Positions 25,237-32,570 of a stretch of DNA of 39,104 nt are shown here, in pieces. Position numbers and translations under genes: made by a program. Positions within the stretch are counted from its first letter, which is position 1; each line of letters starts with the position of its first letter. Source of the DNA: a virus; the IMG/VR virus record IMGVR_UViG_3300002835_005806, positions 1 to 39,104 of that record, one strand, 5' to 3'. The notes under the pieces were generated by a model. The model was not told where the DNA came from and searched no databases. It worked only from the letters and a program-made list of their open reading frames with translations.

Positions 25237-26804
25237 AATGGTTTTATGAAAAGAATAGAGAACTCATAGATTCTCCTGTCAATAAATACTTTGAAGAAGT
25301 TCTTTGGATGTCCAAAGATGAATTTCGTCAATGGGTAATTGACCTTCGCAAGACTGTTGTAGATTTATGGGATAATCATAATCTTCCACCAAGAGTTGGC
25401 TATGATGAGCAAGAAATCATAGAACAATTCAATCAAATGCATTCTTTCCCTGTACATAAGTTTGAAGTGATAGATGAATTAACGGGCGAAAAAGATGTAA
25501 TTAGAAATACAAGTGTAGTAGGTAATGCTGTCAATCAATGGTTTCCTACCATGATGAAAACTCGTATTAACTATACGAAAAAAGATGACGGTAAATCTAT
25601 ATACGATTATTTTGCAAAGGGCGAATTACTTGACACATTTATCACATATGCTACCCGTCATTTTAAACGGGATTCTTTTTACCATTATTCTTTTGTTGCT
25701 AAATCGAACGAGATTGAGCGTTATGGATATCTTCCTGTATCCGATGATGCTATTGGATGGATTAATGAATTTGAGAAAGAGTATAGGAAGCAAGAAAAGT
25801 GGGACTACTGGCTCCAACCAAAAGACATAGATAAAGAATACACTGGCTATAATGAAGAATTAAAAAATCAAAAATATCTAATTATACATAAAGATGATAT
25901 AGAGAAATTAGATATACCAGAAAAATGCAAGACTAATGTTGATTATGCTAAATCTGAGTATTATCAAATTCGCCCATATGAGTTTAAACAAAAATTATTT
26001 CCTGTTGGATTGAAAGCGTTTCGTGTTTCGTTCTGTCAATATGCTGTTAACTTTCCACCACTAACTGCAAAGTACTTGTATGAAAAATTTACTGAGCACC
26101 TTGTTGGACAATCTCTTATCCGCATTTATGATCCTTCTTCTGGTTGGTCTGGGCGCCTGCTTGGTGCTATGTCTATTAGTGATAACAGGAATATTTTATA
26201 CGTTGGGACTGATCCTAATACCGATCATAATACTAGCCCAGGTCGTACAAAATATCATGAAGTTGCCGACTTCTATAGAAAAAATGTAAGAAAAGGTGGT
26301 CTCTGGGAAGATGAACATAGTCACACACAAACAGAAATTTATCAGTTAGGTTCTGAAGTAATACGAAATGATCCAAACTTTCAAAAGCACAAAGGCAAAC
26401 TTGATCTTGTCTTTACATCACCACCTTACTTTGCTAAAGAAGCGTATTCAGAAGATCCAACACAATCATATAAAAAGTTTGGACAGTATGAGGAATGGAG
26501 AGAAGGCTTCTTACGACCCACACTTGAAACTGCTGTTGAATGGTTACGGTCTGATCGTTATCTGTTGTGGAATATTGCCGATGCTGTATTTGGAGGTGAT
26601 ATGTTACCACTTGAAGAAGATAGCAGAAAAATTTTAGAAGAACTTGGTATGCAATACAAAGGTAAACTAAAAATGTCTTTGGCTCAGATGCCTGGTGGTA
26701 ATCGTGTAGATTCTGAGACTGGTTTACCAAAAGCAAAAAACTTCTGTAAAGTTAATGGTATGTGGTTGAAATATGAACCGGTATTTGTTTTCTACAAACC
26801 ATAA
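25233..26804 (+). CDS. DNA methyltransferase (SPPY-type)
   Basis: A 523-residue protein with amino-methyltransferase motifs: YDPSSGWSGRLLGA (from Asp300) as SAM-binding motif I and FTSPPYF (SPPY 396-399) as catalytic motif IV. SPPY is typical of N4-cytosine or some N6-adenine enzymes. The N-terminal 280 residues have no recognised motif and may hold target recognition or another activity. No cognate restriction gene is seen, so it likely protects phage DNA or acts as an orphan regulator. It overlaps the oxygenase gene by 4 nt and ends before a promoter. Base specificity cannot be read. Confidence 0.85.
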   Translation: MKWFYEKNRELIDSPVNKYFEEVLWMSKDEFRQWVIDLRKTVVDLWDNHNLPPRVGYDEQEIIEQFNQMHSFPVHKFEVIDELTGEKDVIRNTSVVGNAVNQWFPTMMKTRINYTKKDDGKSIYDYFAKGELLDTFITYATRHFKRDSFYHYSFVAKSNEIERYGYLPVSDDAIGWINEFEKEYRKQEKWDYWLQPKDIDKEYTGYNEELKNQKYLIIHKDDIEKLDIPEKCKTNVDYAKSEYYQIRPYEFKQKLFPVGLKAFRVSFCQYAVNFPPLTAKYLYEKFTEHLVGQSLIRIYDPSSGWSGRLLGAMSISDNRNILYVGTDPNTDHNTSPGRTKYHEVADFYRKNVRKGGLWEDEHSHTQTEIYQLGSEVIRNDPNFQKHKGKLDLVFTSPPYFAKEAYSEDPTQSYKKFGQYEEWREGFLRPTLETAVEWLRSDRYLLWNIADAVFGGDMLPLEEDSRKILEELGMQYKGKLKMSLAQMPGGNRVDSETGLPKAKNFCKVNGMWLKYEPVFVFYKP

Positions 26805-26821
26805 GTTTACCACTAAAAAGC

Positions 26822-26850
26822 TTGACACACACACTACATAATGATATGAT
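26822..26850 (+). promoter_or_regulatory. Sigma70-type promoter before winged-helix gene
   Basis: TTGACA (26822-26827), a 17-bp spacer and TATGAT (26845-26850) with a TGA extension. The start is expected near 26857, where a small hairpin (CTTGC and GCAAG, 26859-26874) opens the leader. Confidence 0.85.
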
Positions 26851-26910
26851 TTGAAAACTTGCTAACAAGCAAGGCACTTTAATTTGTTATTTTTTACTAG
26901 GAGATTGATT

Positions 26911-27183
26911 ATGGCAACTAAGCTATCTGCAAAACAACGCATGTTGAATGCTCTCAAGCAAACTGAAGGCTACAACACTTTCACAGTAGCACAAGCACAA
27001 CGCCGTTTTGGTGTTCAAAATGTTTCTCAGCGTATTGAAGAACTACGCAAGGAAGGCTACTGCATCTACACTAACACAAAAACACTTGATGATGGCAGCA
27101 GAGTAAAGTACTACAAAATGGGTACGCCTACTCGCAAGCTTGTTCAAGCAGCACTCAAAGGTGGATTTAGTTTTGCTAACTAA
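26911..27183 (+). CDS. Small winged-helix DNA-binding protein
   Basis: A 90-residue basic protein. A helix-turn-helix (FTVAQAQRRFGVQNVSQRIE, about 23-42) is followed by LRKEGYCIYTNTK and a beta wing ending KYYKMG. This is the pattern of small winged-helix proteins frequent in marine T4-like phages. ATG 26911 is chosen because AGGAG lies 7 nt upstream; ATG-like starts near 26884 fall in the leader. It has its own sigma70-type promoter and intrinsic terminator, so it forms a separate early unit. It may regulate phage or host transcription; the target is unknown. Confidence 0.8.
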   Translation: MATKLSAKQRMLNALKQTEGYNTFTVAQAQRRFGVQNVSQRIEELRKEGYCIYTNTKTLDDGSRVKYYKMGTPTRKLVQAALKGGFSFAN

Positions 27184-27199
27184 TCCATAACAAACGAAG

Positions 27200-27232
27200 A
27201 AGGAGACCTACCTTTGGTAGTCTCCTTTTTTT
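27200..27232 (+). terminator. Intrinsic terminator after winged-helix gene
   Basis: AAGGAGAC, a bulged C and TACC pair with GGTAGTCTCCTT around a TTT loop, followed by a seven-T run. This 12-bp stem closes the unit that begins at 26822. Confidence 0.93.
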
Positions 27233-27248
27233 ACATCTAGAGGTCAAA

Positions 27249-28145
27249 ATGGAAATAAGTATTAAAACAGAAGAACTAAGAAAAAAAAGCATATTCATAG
27301 CAACACCTATGTATGGTGGTATGAATCATGGCCTTTACATGAAAGCTTGCCTTGATCTACAAGGTATGTGTATGCAATACGGTGTTGCTACTAAGTTTTC
27401 ATTCCTATTCAACGAATCCTTAATCACAAGAGCAAGAAACTATCTTGTTGACGAATTTCTAAGTCGTTCTGACTGCACACATCTGTTATTTTTAGATTCA
27501 GATATCAGTTTTGATCCTAGAGATGTTATTGCACTATTGGCTTTGGACAAAGATGTTATTGGTGGTCCATATCCCAAAAAAGCAATCAAATGGAAAAATA
27601 TTAAGACTGGGATGCAAAAACATCCTCAGTTGGAAGCACAACAGTTAGAAAAACTTGCTGGTGATTTTGTTTTTAATCCAGTTAAAGGTACCGCACAGTT
27701 CAGTGTCACAGAACCACTTGAAGTTATGGAAATTGGTACTGGTTTCATGATGGTGAAGCGTGAAGTATTTGCAAAATTTGCAGAAGCATATCCTCACCTT
27801 AACTATAAACCAGATCATGTGGGCCAAGCACATTTCGATGGCAGCAGACACATTCATGCCTATTTCGATACAGTCATCGACAAAGGTTATACTTTTGAAG
27901 ATGCACATCAATTGCTTCAGAAGGCAGCAAAAGGAGAAGATGTAGAATCTGAAGCAAAGAAACTTCTCGATAAAGAGAAAGAAGCATCACATCGTTATCT
28001 GTCTGAAGATTACATGTTTTGTCAATGGTGGAGAAACATTGGTGGAAAGATTTATCTGTGCCCATGGATGAAAACTGCCCACATTGGAACTTATCATTTC
28101 AATGGTGATATGCCTGCTATTGCAAACTTTGTCGGAGAAATGTAA
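27249..28145 (+). CDS. GT-A family glycosyltransferase
   Basis: A 298-residue protein with a GT-A fold start (FIATPMYGGMNHGLYM, about 17-32), RARNYLVDEFL and the DXD metal-binding motif in LLFLDSDISFDP (near residue 87). MEIGTGFMMVKREVF and a C-terminal SEDYMFCQWWRNIGG block match phage glycosyltransferases of this type. It probably adds a sugar from a nucleotide donor to DNA, a virion protein or a host glycan; the acceptor is not visible. The gene follows a terminator by 16 bp with only a weak ribosome site (AGAGG), so expression depends on read-through or an unseen promoter. Confidence 0.8.
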   Translation: MEISIKTEELRKKSIFIATPMYGGMNHGLYMKACLDLQGMCMQYGVATKFSFLFNESLITRARNYLVDEFLSRSDCTHLLFLDSDISFDPRDVIALLALDKDVIGGPYPKKAIKWKNIKTGMQKHPQLEAQQLEKLAGDFVFNPVKGTAQFSVTEPLEVMEIGTGFMMVKREVFAKFAEAYPHLNYKPDHVGQAHFDGSRHIHAYFDTVIDKGYTFEDAHQLLQKAAKGEDVESEAKKLLDKEKEASHRYLSEDYMFCQWWRNIGGKIYLCPWMKTAHIGTYHFNGDMPAIANFVGEM

Positions 28146-28459
28146 TGGGAGAAGGTCGTAAATATGATGGAGGTAAACTAGAATATGGTTTACTTCCACC
28201 ATTAGCACTAGAAGAAACTGTCAAGGTTCTCACTTTTGGTGCTCAAAAATACGAACGAGATAATTGGAAAAAAGTACCTGATTCTAAACGTAGATATTTT
28301 GATGCAATGGAAAGACATATCTGGGCATGGAAAAAAGGCGAACAACTTGATCCCGAATCTGGAATACATCACTTGGCACATGCTATGTGCTGCTTGATGT
28401 TTCTGTATGAACATGATATACTATACTCACTTGAACTAGATAATGAGGAAACAAAATGA
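28145..28459 (+). CDS. DUF5664-like protein (dATP/dGTP diphosphohydrolase N-terminal type)
   Basis: A 104-residue all-helical protein: RKYDGGKLEYGLLPPLALEE then VKVLTFGAQKYERDNWKKV and IHHLAHAMCCLMFLYEHD. This is the pattern of the phage family annotated as dATP/dGTP diphosphohydrolase N-terminal domain (DUF5664), MazG-like in helical layout. It may adjust nucleotide pools. The ATG shares one base with the preceding stop; the 3' end overlaps gp45 by 4 nt and contains the gp45 promoter. Activity in a single-domain form is uncertain. Confidence 0.75.
   Translation: MGEGRKYDGGKLEYGLLPPLALEETVKVLTFGAQKYERDNWKKVPDSKRRYFDAMERHIWAWKKGEQLDPESGIHHLAHAMCCLMFLYEHDILYSLELDNEETK
28394..28422 (+). promoter_or_regulatory. 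Probable sigma70-type promoter before gp45
   Basis: TTGATG (28394-28399), a 17-bp spacer and TATACT (28417-28422) with TGA before it. It lies inside the preceding coding region, 34 bp before the gp45 ATG. The -35 is weak (4 of 6); the extended -10 makes it plausible. Confidence 0.55.
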
Positions 28460-29133
28460 AACTTTCAAATGAAACACTAACAATTTTAAAGAATTTTTCT
28501 AGCATCAATGCTGGAATTCTATTTAAGCAAGGTAAGACTTTATCCACAGTGTCATCAACTAAAACTGTTCTGGCACAATGTACACTACAAGAAGAATTTC
28601 CACAAGAGTTTGCAATTCACGATTTGACTAATTTTCTTTCTGTTCTATCACTCAGCAAAGATACACCAGAACTTGACTTCGATGATCAGCATATTATCAT
28701 CAAAGCTCTTGGTGGAAGAAGTAAGATTAAGTATCGTTTTGCCGATAAGAAAATGATCATAACCCCACCAGACAAAGCAGTTGTTATGCCGTCTGAAGAT
28801 GTATCATTTACTTTGAACGAGAGTGATTATGATTGGATTACAAGAACAGCAAATGTCTTGAACTCTCCTCACGTTGCTATTGAAGGTAAGAATGGTAAGC
28901 TAAGAATATCTTCCTTTGATGCGAAAGATGATGCTGCAAATATCAACTCTGTTGATATTGACGATACAGATAAAGCATTTAAGTCTGTATTTAAAACAGA
29001 AAATTTGAAAATGATTCCTGGTAGCTATGATGTAACTGTTTCATCAAAAGGAATCGCACATTTCAAAAATAAAAATGTGGCGATTGAATATTGGATCGCT
29101 ATCGAAAAAGACGCATCTAACTTTGAAGGATAA
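28456..29133 (+). CDS. 45: DNA polymerase sliding clamp gp45
   Basis: A 225-residue clamp (T4: 228). MKLSNETLTILKNFSSINAG is the family N-terminus; LTNFLSVLSLSKDTPELDF and the C-terminal IAHFKNKNVAIEYWIAIEKD strands match. It is a trimeric ring that tethers the polymerase and also activates gp55-dependent late transcription, so it links this module to the late boxes upstream. It overlaps the preceding gene by 4 nt. The clamp loader genes follow, separated by one small ORF. Confidence 0.95.
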   Translation: MKLSNETLTILKNFSSINAGILFKQGKTLSTVSSTKTVLAQCTLQEEFPQEFAIHDLTNFLSVLSLSKDTPELDFDDQHIIIKALGGRSKIKYRFADKKMIITPPDKAVVMPSEDVSFTLNESDYDWITRTANVLNSPHVAIEGKNGKLRISSFDAKDDAANINSVDIDDTDKAFKSVFKTENLKMIPGSYDVTVSSKGIAHFKNKNVAIEYWIAIEKDASNFEG

Positions 29134-29135
29134 TT

Positions 29136-29345
29136 ATGTTACTTACATTTACAGAAGCAGAAACTAAAAACGCTATTGCAATTAATCCAAAAAATGTCGC
29201 ATCAGTTTTTACTTTGGTGAAAGCGTCATCTCCAGAAATGGAACCATATCTTGGAAAAACTGTTATGATATTGATTAATGGTAATGTTATTGTTGAAGAA
29301 GAATATTTGGAAGTTGTTGGTAGAGTAAACGCTGAATTGCAGTAA
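29136..29345 (+). CDS. Small unknown protein between gp45 and gp44
   Basis: A 69-residue protein. AIAINPKNVASVFTLVKAS then GKTVMILINGNVIVEEEYLE is a small beta-rich pattern similar to FlbD-type mini-domains (strand, NG turn, then a V-x-E-x-Y-x-E-V helix). Two bases separate it from the gp45 stop. Being located between clamp and clamp loader suggests a replication accessory role, but only position supports that. Confidence 0.6.
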   Translation: MLLTFTEAETKNAIAINPKNVASVFTLVKASSPEMEPYLGKTVMILINGNVIVEEEYLEVVGRVNAELQ

Positions 29346-29377
29346 CGTGTTTTATATTTTTATTATGGAGATTGTGA

Positions 29378-30313
29378 ATGGACGACCAAATTCTTTGGGT
29401 AGAGAAGTATCGCCCTCGTAAAGTAGAAGATTGTATTCTTCCCGATAACATCAAAACAACATTTCAGGAGTATGTAGGCAGAAAAGAGATTCCAAATCTT
29501 CTTCTGTCTGGTTCTCCTGGTGTTGGAAAAACTACGATAGCAAAAGCACTTTGTAATGAAGTGGGTTGCGATCATATCGTTATCAATGGTTCTGACGAAT
29601 CGGGTATCGATGTTCTACGAAACAAAATCAAAAATTATGCATCAACAGTAAGCTTGACTGGTGGTAGAAAAGTCATTATTATTGATGAAGCTGATTATCT
29701 AAATCCAAATTCAACTCAACCTGCTCTACGTGGAGCGATTGAAGAATTTGCATCAAACTGTTCTTTCATTTTTACTTGTAACTTCAAGAATAGAATTATT
29801 GCACCTATTCATTCTCGTTGCACAGTCATTGATTTCAAGATCAACGGTAACAAAGCAAAACTTGCTGCACAATTTTTAAAGAGAATTGAATGGATTCTTT
29901 CTGAAGAAAACATCAAATACTCTAAAGATGTTGTTGCTGCTGTCATTATGAAGCACTTTCCAGATAATCGTAGAATTTTGAATGAACTTCAAAGATATGG
30001 TGTATCTGGAACTATTGATGAAGGCATTCTTGCTTCTGTTTCGGACATTCAAACTAAAGAACTGATCACAGCACTAAAAGAAAAAGATTTCGGTTCTGCT
30101 CGTAAATGGGTTACAAATAATCTAGATAATGATCCTACACTTGTTTATCGTAAGCTCTATGATAGCATGTATGATTATTTGAAGCCTAGTTCTATTCCTC
30201 AAACTGTCTTGATTCTGGCGAAATATCAGTATCAATCTGCTTTTGTTTCAGACCAAGAAATCAATCTTGTTGCCTGTCTGATTGAACTGATGGCAGATTG
30301 TGAGTTTGTATAA
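29378..30313 (+). CDS. 44: Clamp loader large subunit gp44
   Basis: A 311-residue AAA+ ATPase (T4: 319). WVEKYRPRKVEDCILP is the RFC-type N-terminus; Walker A is SGSPGVGKT (44-52), Walker B IIIDEAD near 104, and SRC (arginine finger) near 150. Four copies with one gp62 load the gp45 clamp. A GGAG ribosome site precedes the ATG. Its stop overlaps the gp62 ATG by one base. Confidence 0.96.
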   Translation: MDDQILWVEKYRPRKVEDCILPDNIKTTFQEYVGRKEIPNLLLSGSPGVGKTTIAKALCNEVGCDHIVINGSDESGIDVLRNKIKNYASTVSLTGGRKVIIIDEADYLNPNSTQPALRGAIEEFASNCSFIFTCNFKNRIIAPIHSRCTVIDFKINGNKAKLAAQFLKRIEWILSEENIKYSKDVVAAVIMKHFPDNRRILNELQRYGVSGTIDEGILASVSDIQTKELITALKEKDFGSARKWVTNNLDNDPTLVYRKLYDSMYDYLKPSSIPQTVLILAKYQYQSAFVSDQEINLVACLIELMADCEFV

Positions 30314-30702
30314 TGCCTGATCTATTCAAAGATATCGTACCATCGATTCTTCAGACCAAGCAGAATGTCTTGGTAGAAGAACATGATGAAAAAGACTATA
30401 ATTCGTATATCGTCAATCGGGCACTATCCTATCATTTAGACTGTGTTCCGTATGCGAATCAGATAAACCAGGTTCATTTTGTCGATAAAAAACTACAGTA
30501 TCACTATCTTCTAAATAGTATTAGGCAGATGAAACGAAAGTTTCAACCGTGGCAGAAGTCTGAGGAAGATAAGAATCTTGCTTGTGTGAAAGAGTATTTT
30601 GGGTATTCTGATAGCAAAGCCAAAGAGGCTCTCCGGATCTTATCTGATGAACAAATCGCTTATATAAAAACAAAAACAGATAAAGGCGGAGTGAGGAAAT
30701 AA
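30313..30702 (+). CDS. 62: Clamp loader small subunit gp62
   Basis: A 129-residue gp62-type protein, clearly shorter than the 187 of T4. MPDLFKDIVPSILQTKQNVL, YIVNRALSYHLDCVPYANQI and KFQPWQKSEED blocks identify it. It holds the gp44 subunits together. The C-terminus has CVKEYFGYSDSKAKEALRIL, a predicted helical pair. Start and end overlap gp44 and regA by one base each, as in T4. Confidence 0.9.
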   Translation: MPDLFKDIVPSILQTKQNVLVEEHDEKDYNSYIVNRALSYHLDCVPYANQINQVHFVDKKLQYHYLLNSIRQMKRKFQPWQKSEEDKNLACVKEYFGYSDSKAKEALRILSDEQIAYIKTKTDKGGVRK

Positions 30703-31106
30703 TGATTCGTATAGAAGATATGGTTGAAGTGACGCTAAATGAGAAAGATGATTTTCTGAAGATTCGTGAAACATTGACTCGTATTGGTGTTGCATCCAAA
30801 AAAGAAAAGTTGCTCTATCAATCTTGCCACATCTTACACAAGCAAGGAAAGTACTATATCGTACATTTCAAAGAATTGTTTGCGTTAGATGGCAAACCTA
30901 CGGATATTACGGAGAATGATCTGGCACGTAGGAATACGATTGCTTTGCTACTAGAAGATTGGGGACTCTTAAAACTTGTAAATGCAAAAAAAGCAGAGGA
31001 TCTACAAGTCAGCTTATCGCAAATCAAGATTATTGGTTTCCGTGAGAAAGACGAATGGCAACTAGTACCAAAATACAATATTGGTAAAAAAGCAAAAAAA
31101 GATTGA
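30702..31106 (+). CDS. regA: Translational repressor RegA
   Basis: A 134-residue RegA (T4: 122). LKIRETLTRIGVASKKEKLL, YQSCHILHKQGKYYIVHFKE and WQLVPKYNIG match T4 RegA almost motif for motif. It binds start regions of early mRNAs such as clamp and clamp loader and blocks ribosomes. Relative to T4 it has about six extra residues before MVEVTL, so ATG 30720 is an alternative start; ATG 30702 is coupled to the gp62 stop. The TGA stop lies inside the hsp20 promoter -35. Confidence 0.96.
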   Translation: MIRIEDMVEVTLNEKDDFLKIRETLTRIGVASKKEKLLYQSCHILHKQGKYYIVHFKELFALDGKPTDITENDLARRNTIALLLEDWGLLKLVNAKKAEDLQVSLSQIKIIGFREKDEWQLVPKYNIGKKAKKD

Positions 31107-31133
31107 CAAAAAATCCTTAGTGTGATATAAATA
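31103..31133 (+). promoter_or_regulatory. Dual early/late promoter before hsp20
   Basis: TTGACA (31103-31108), a 17-bp spacer and TATAAA (31126-31131) form a sigma70-type promoter. The same -10 extends into a perfect late box TATAAATA (31126-31133). One site could therefore serve host sigma70 and phage gp55. Confidence 0.82.
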
Positions 31134-31136
31134 TGA

Positions 31137-31161
31137 GTGTAGATGCCTTTCGGGTCTACAC
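31137..31161 (+). promoter_or_regulatory. 5'-terminal hairpin of hsp20 mRNA
   Basis: GTGTAGA (31137-31143) pairs with TCTACAC (31155-31161), with an inner CC/GG pair around TTTC. It lies where transcription from the promoter just upstream should begin, so the mRNA would start with this stem. A four-T run follows, so weak termination is an alternative reading. Confidence 0.7.
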
Positions 31162-31193
31162 TTTTATTAACTCGCTTAACTAAGGAGACTTTC

Positions 31194-31649
31194 ATGACTC
31201 TTGCTAATCTATTCCCTTCCCGTTCAGCTTATGAGCCATTTACTGTTGGTTTCGACAAGCTATTTGATCAGCTTCAAGATACCGCAAACAACATTGCAAA
31301 AAATGCTCCGAACTGGCCACCATATAATATCAAGAAAGTAAAAGACAACAAGTATGTCATTGAAATGGCAGTTGCTGGCTTTGCTAAATCTGATATTGAA
31401 GTTACCGTAGAAGGAAACAAGCTTGTTATCAAGGGTGCTTCTCAAGATAACGAAGCAGAAGATTACCTATTCAAAGGAATCGCTAATCGTGCGTTTCAAC
31501 GCACCTTCACTATTGCTGACAAAGTAGAAATCAAAGATGCAGAAATTGTTAACGGAATGTTAAGAGTTTGGCTAGAAAATCTTTACCAAACTCAAGAATC
31601 TGTTAAGAAAATTGCAATTAAAGACGCTACAGATACCAAATCTGAGTAA
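31194..31649 (+). CDS. hsp20: Small heat shock protein Hsp20 (IbpA-like)
   Basis: A 151-residue alpha-crystallin-type chaperone. The N-terminal arm has FPSRSAYEPFTVGFDKLFDQ, as in IbpA; the crystallin domain runs from PPYNIKK to about 135, with VIEMAVAGFAKSDIEV, GNKLVIKG and RAFQRTFTI; the usual A-G-L motif near the end of the domain appears as NGMLRVWLEN. Hsp20 is a hallmark of marine T4-like phages. ATG 31194 follows AAGGAG by 8 nt; an upstream in-frame ATG at 31143 falls in the leader hairpin. It has a dual promoter. Confidence 0.93.
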   Translation: MTLANLFPSRSAYEPFTVGFDKLFDQLQDTANNIAKNAPNWPPYNIKKVKDNKYVIEMAVAGFAKSDIEVTVEGNKLVIKGASQDNEAEDYLFKGIANRAFQRTFTIADKVEIKDAEIVNGMLRVWLENLYQTQESVKKIAIKDATDTKSE

Positions 31650-31659
31650 TGGCAATAAT

Positions 31660-31680
31660 GGTGGGGTGCAATGCCCCACC
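31660..31680 (+). terminator. GC-rich hairpin after hsp20 (terminator-like, no T tract)
   Basis: GGTGGGG (31660-31666) and CCCCACC (31674-31680) form a strong 7-bp stem 11 bp after the hsp20 stop. The following bases are TCTTGACA, so the T tract is lacking and the stem abuts the next -35. It may block 3' exonucleases or terminate weakly. Confidence 0.6.
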
Positions 31681-31682
31681 TC

Positions 31683-31711
31683 TTGACAATTGAGATTTGC
31701 TTTGATATACT
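31683..31711 (+). promoter_or_regulatory. Sigma70-type promoter, near-leaderless
   Basis: TTGACA (31683-31688), a 17-bp spacer and TATACT (31706-31711) with a TGA extension. The next ATG is at 31721, nine bases after the -10, so transcripts would begin within about three bases of the start codon. Confidence 0.85.
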
Positions 31712-31720
31712 ACATACATC

Positions 31721-31921
31721 ATGAAGAAAACTGTTCAAAAACCCAAAGAAATTCTACAAAAGGTCCGTAATCGACTTCACATTGATGAGGTCTATTATAC
31801 CTACTCTCATTGGCCCACAAAGGACATTGATGGTGTTACATTTCTTCCTATCATTAGAGAAATAAGTGAACATCCCAAAGTTTTTTATATGCGTAAAGAC
31901 AACTTGGAGTATATCAAATGA
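31721..31921 (+). CDS. Unknown small protein
   Basis: A 66-residue basic protein of no recognised family (KEILQKVRNRLHIDEVYYTY; TFLPIIREISEHPKVFYM). No signal peptide or membrane segment. It starts nine bases after a perfect-spacing promoter and so lacks a ribosome site. Its stop overlaps the next ATG by 4 nt, making a three-gene cascade with the two following ORFs. Early expression is likely; function unknown. Confidence 0.65.
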   Translation: MKKTVQKPKEILQKVRNRLHIDEVYYTYSHWPTKDIDGVTFLPIIREISEHPKVFYMRKDNLEYIK

Positions 31922-32136
31922 TTTTGAATAAATTATCACAGGCAATGTATAGCCGAAGAATTTTTAATCCTAAGAATAAAAAAGACTTAGATGCATATGG
32001 TTATTTTATTCGCAATAGCAAGTGGGAGAATGGTTGTCCATTCTGGCTTGAGTGGCCATATCAAAGTGTGCCTGCTATGATCAAAGATAAAATTGTTCGT
32101 GACATGTTTAATGTAGATAAGGAACAATTAGTATGA
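31918..32136 (+). CDS. Unknown small protein
   Basis: A 72-residue basic protein rich in aromatic residues (YFIRNSKWENGCPFWLEWPY, about 28-47) with KDKIVRDMFNV after it. It is not recognised. ATGA overlaps join it to both neighbours, so all three small proteins are probably made together from the promoter at 31683. A host-takeover role is a guess from size, position and promoter class. Confidence 0.65.
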   Translation: MILNKLSQAMYSRRIFNPKNKKDLDAYGYFIRNSKWENGCPFWLEWPYQSVPAMIKDKIVRDMFNVDKEQLV

Positions 32137-32408
32137 AAAGATACATGGTTGAAACTGTGAGTATTTTTCGACACCGTTATGTTGTTGAAGCCAAAGAATC
32201 AGATCATGCATGTGATGAAGTTATTTGCAATGATGGTAAACTGAAAGAGTTTTCTCAGTATCATGTAGATGAAAATATCTGGTCTGTTGCTGAACTTAAT
32301 GATGATCAAGAATACCTTGAGATGTTTGATATGGACAATGAATATCTCAAAGAATGGGATAACGAAAAGAAATTTTCATTCGTTAATAAGATAAACTACG
32401 AAGAATAA
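32133..32408 (+). CDS. Unknown small acidic protein
   Basis: A 91-residue protein: two beta strands at the start (YMVETVSIFRHRYVVEAKES) followed by an acidic helical part (SVAELNDDQEYLEMFDMDNE). The strand-helix layout with DHACDEVICNDG resembles small phage proteins of unknown role. It overlaps the preceding gene by 4 nt and its TAA is one base before tRNA-Arg. Function unknown. Confidence 0.65.
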   Translation: MKRYMVETVSIFRHRYVVEAKESDHACDEVICNDGKLKEFSQYHVDENIWSVAELNDDQEYLEMFDMDNEYLKEWDNEKKFSFVNKINYEE

Positions 32409-32409
32409 C

Positions 32410-32484
32410 TGGCGTTAGTACAAGGGATAGTACAGTGGCCTTCTAAGCCTCTGATCCAGGTTCGAGTCCTGGACGCCGGACCAA
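32410..32484 (+). tRNA. tRNA-Arg (TCT)
   Basis: Acceptor CTGGCGT pairs with ACGCCGG (one T-G pair); loop CTTCTAA gives anticodon TCT; T-loop TTCGAGT; CCA encoded. The anticodon stem has one mismatch. It reads AGA, a common codon in this genome. Confidence 0.93.
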
Positions 32485-32488
32485 GTAG

Positions 32489-32564
32489 GGCCGGAAGCTT
32501 AACTGGTATAAGCGTCCGACTCATAATCGGGGGACAGAGAGTTCGAGTCTCTCCCGGCCCACCA
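32489..32564 (+). tRNA. tRNA with CAT anticodon (Met, or Ile2)
   Basis: Acceptor GGGCCGG/CCGGCCC; loop CTCATAA gives CAT; T-loop TTCGAGT; CCA encoded. A second CAT tRNA lies at 37939, so one may be elongator Met and the other lysidine-modified Ile reading ATA; sequence alone does not settle it. The first pair is G-C, not the mismatched 1-72 of initiators. Confidence 0.93.
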
Positions 32565-32570
32565 ACAAAT

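Noticed and set aside
31660-31680. Confident terminator call for the hairpin after hsp20
   Set aside because: There is no T tract; kept as terminator-like with reduced confidence.
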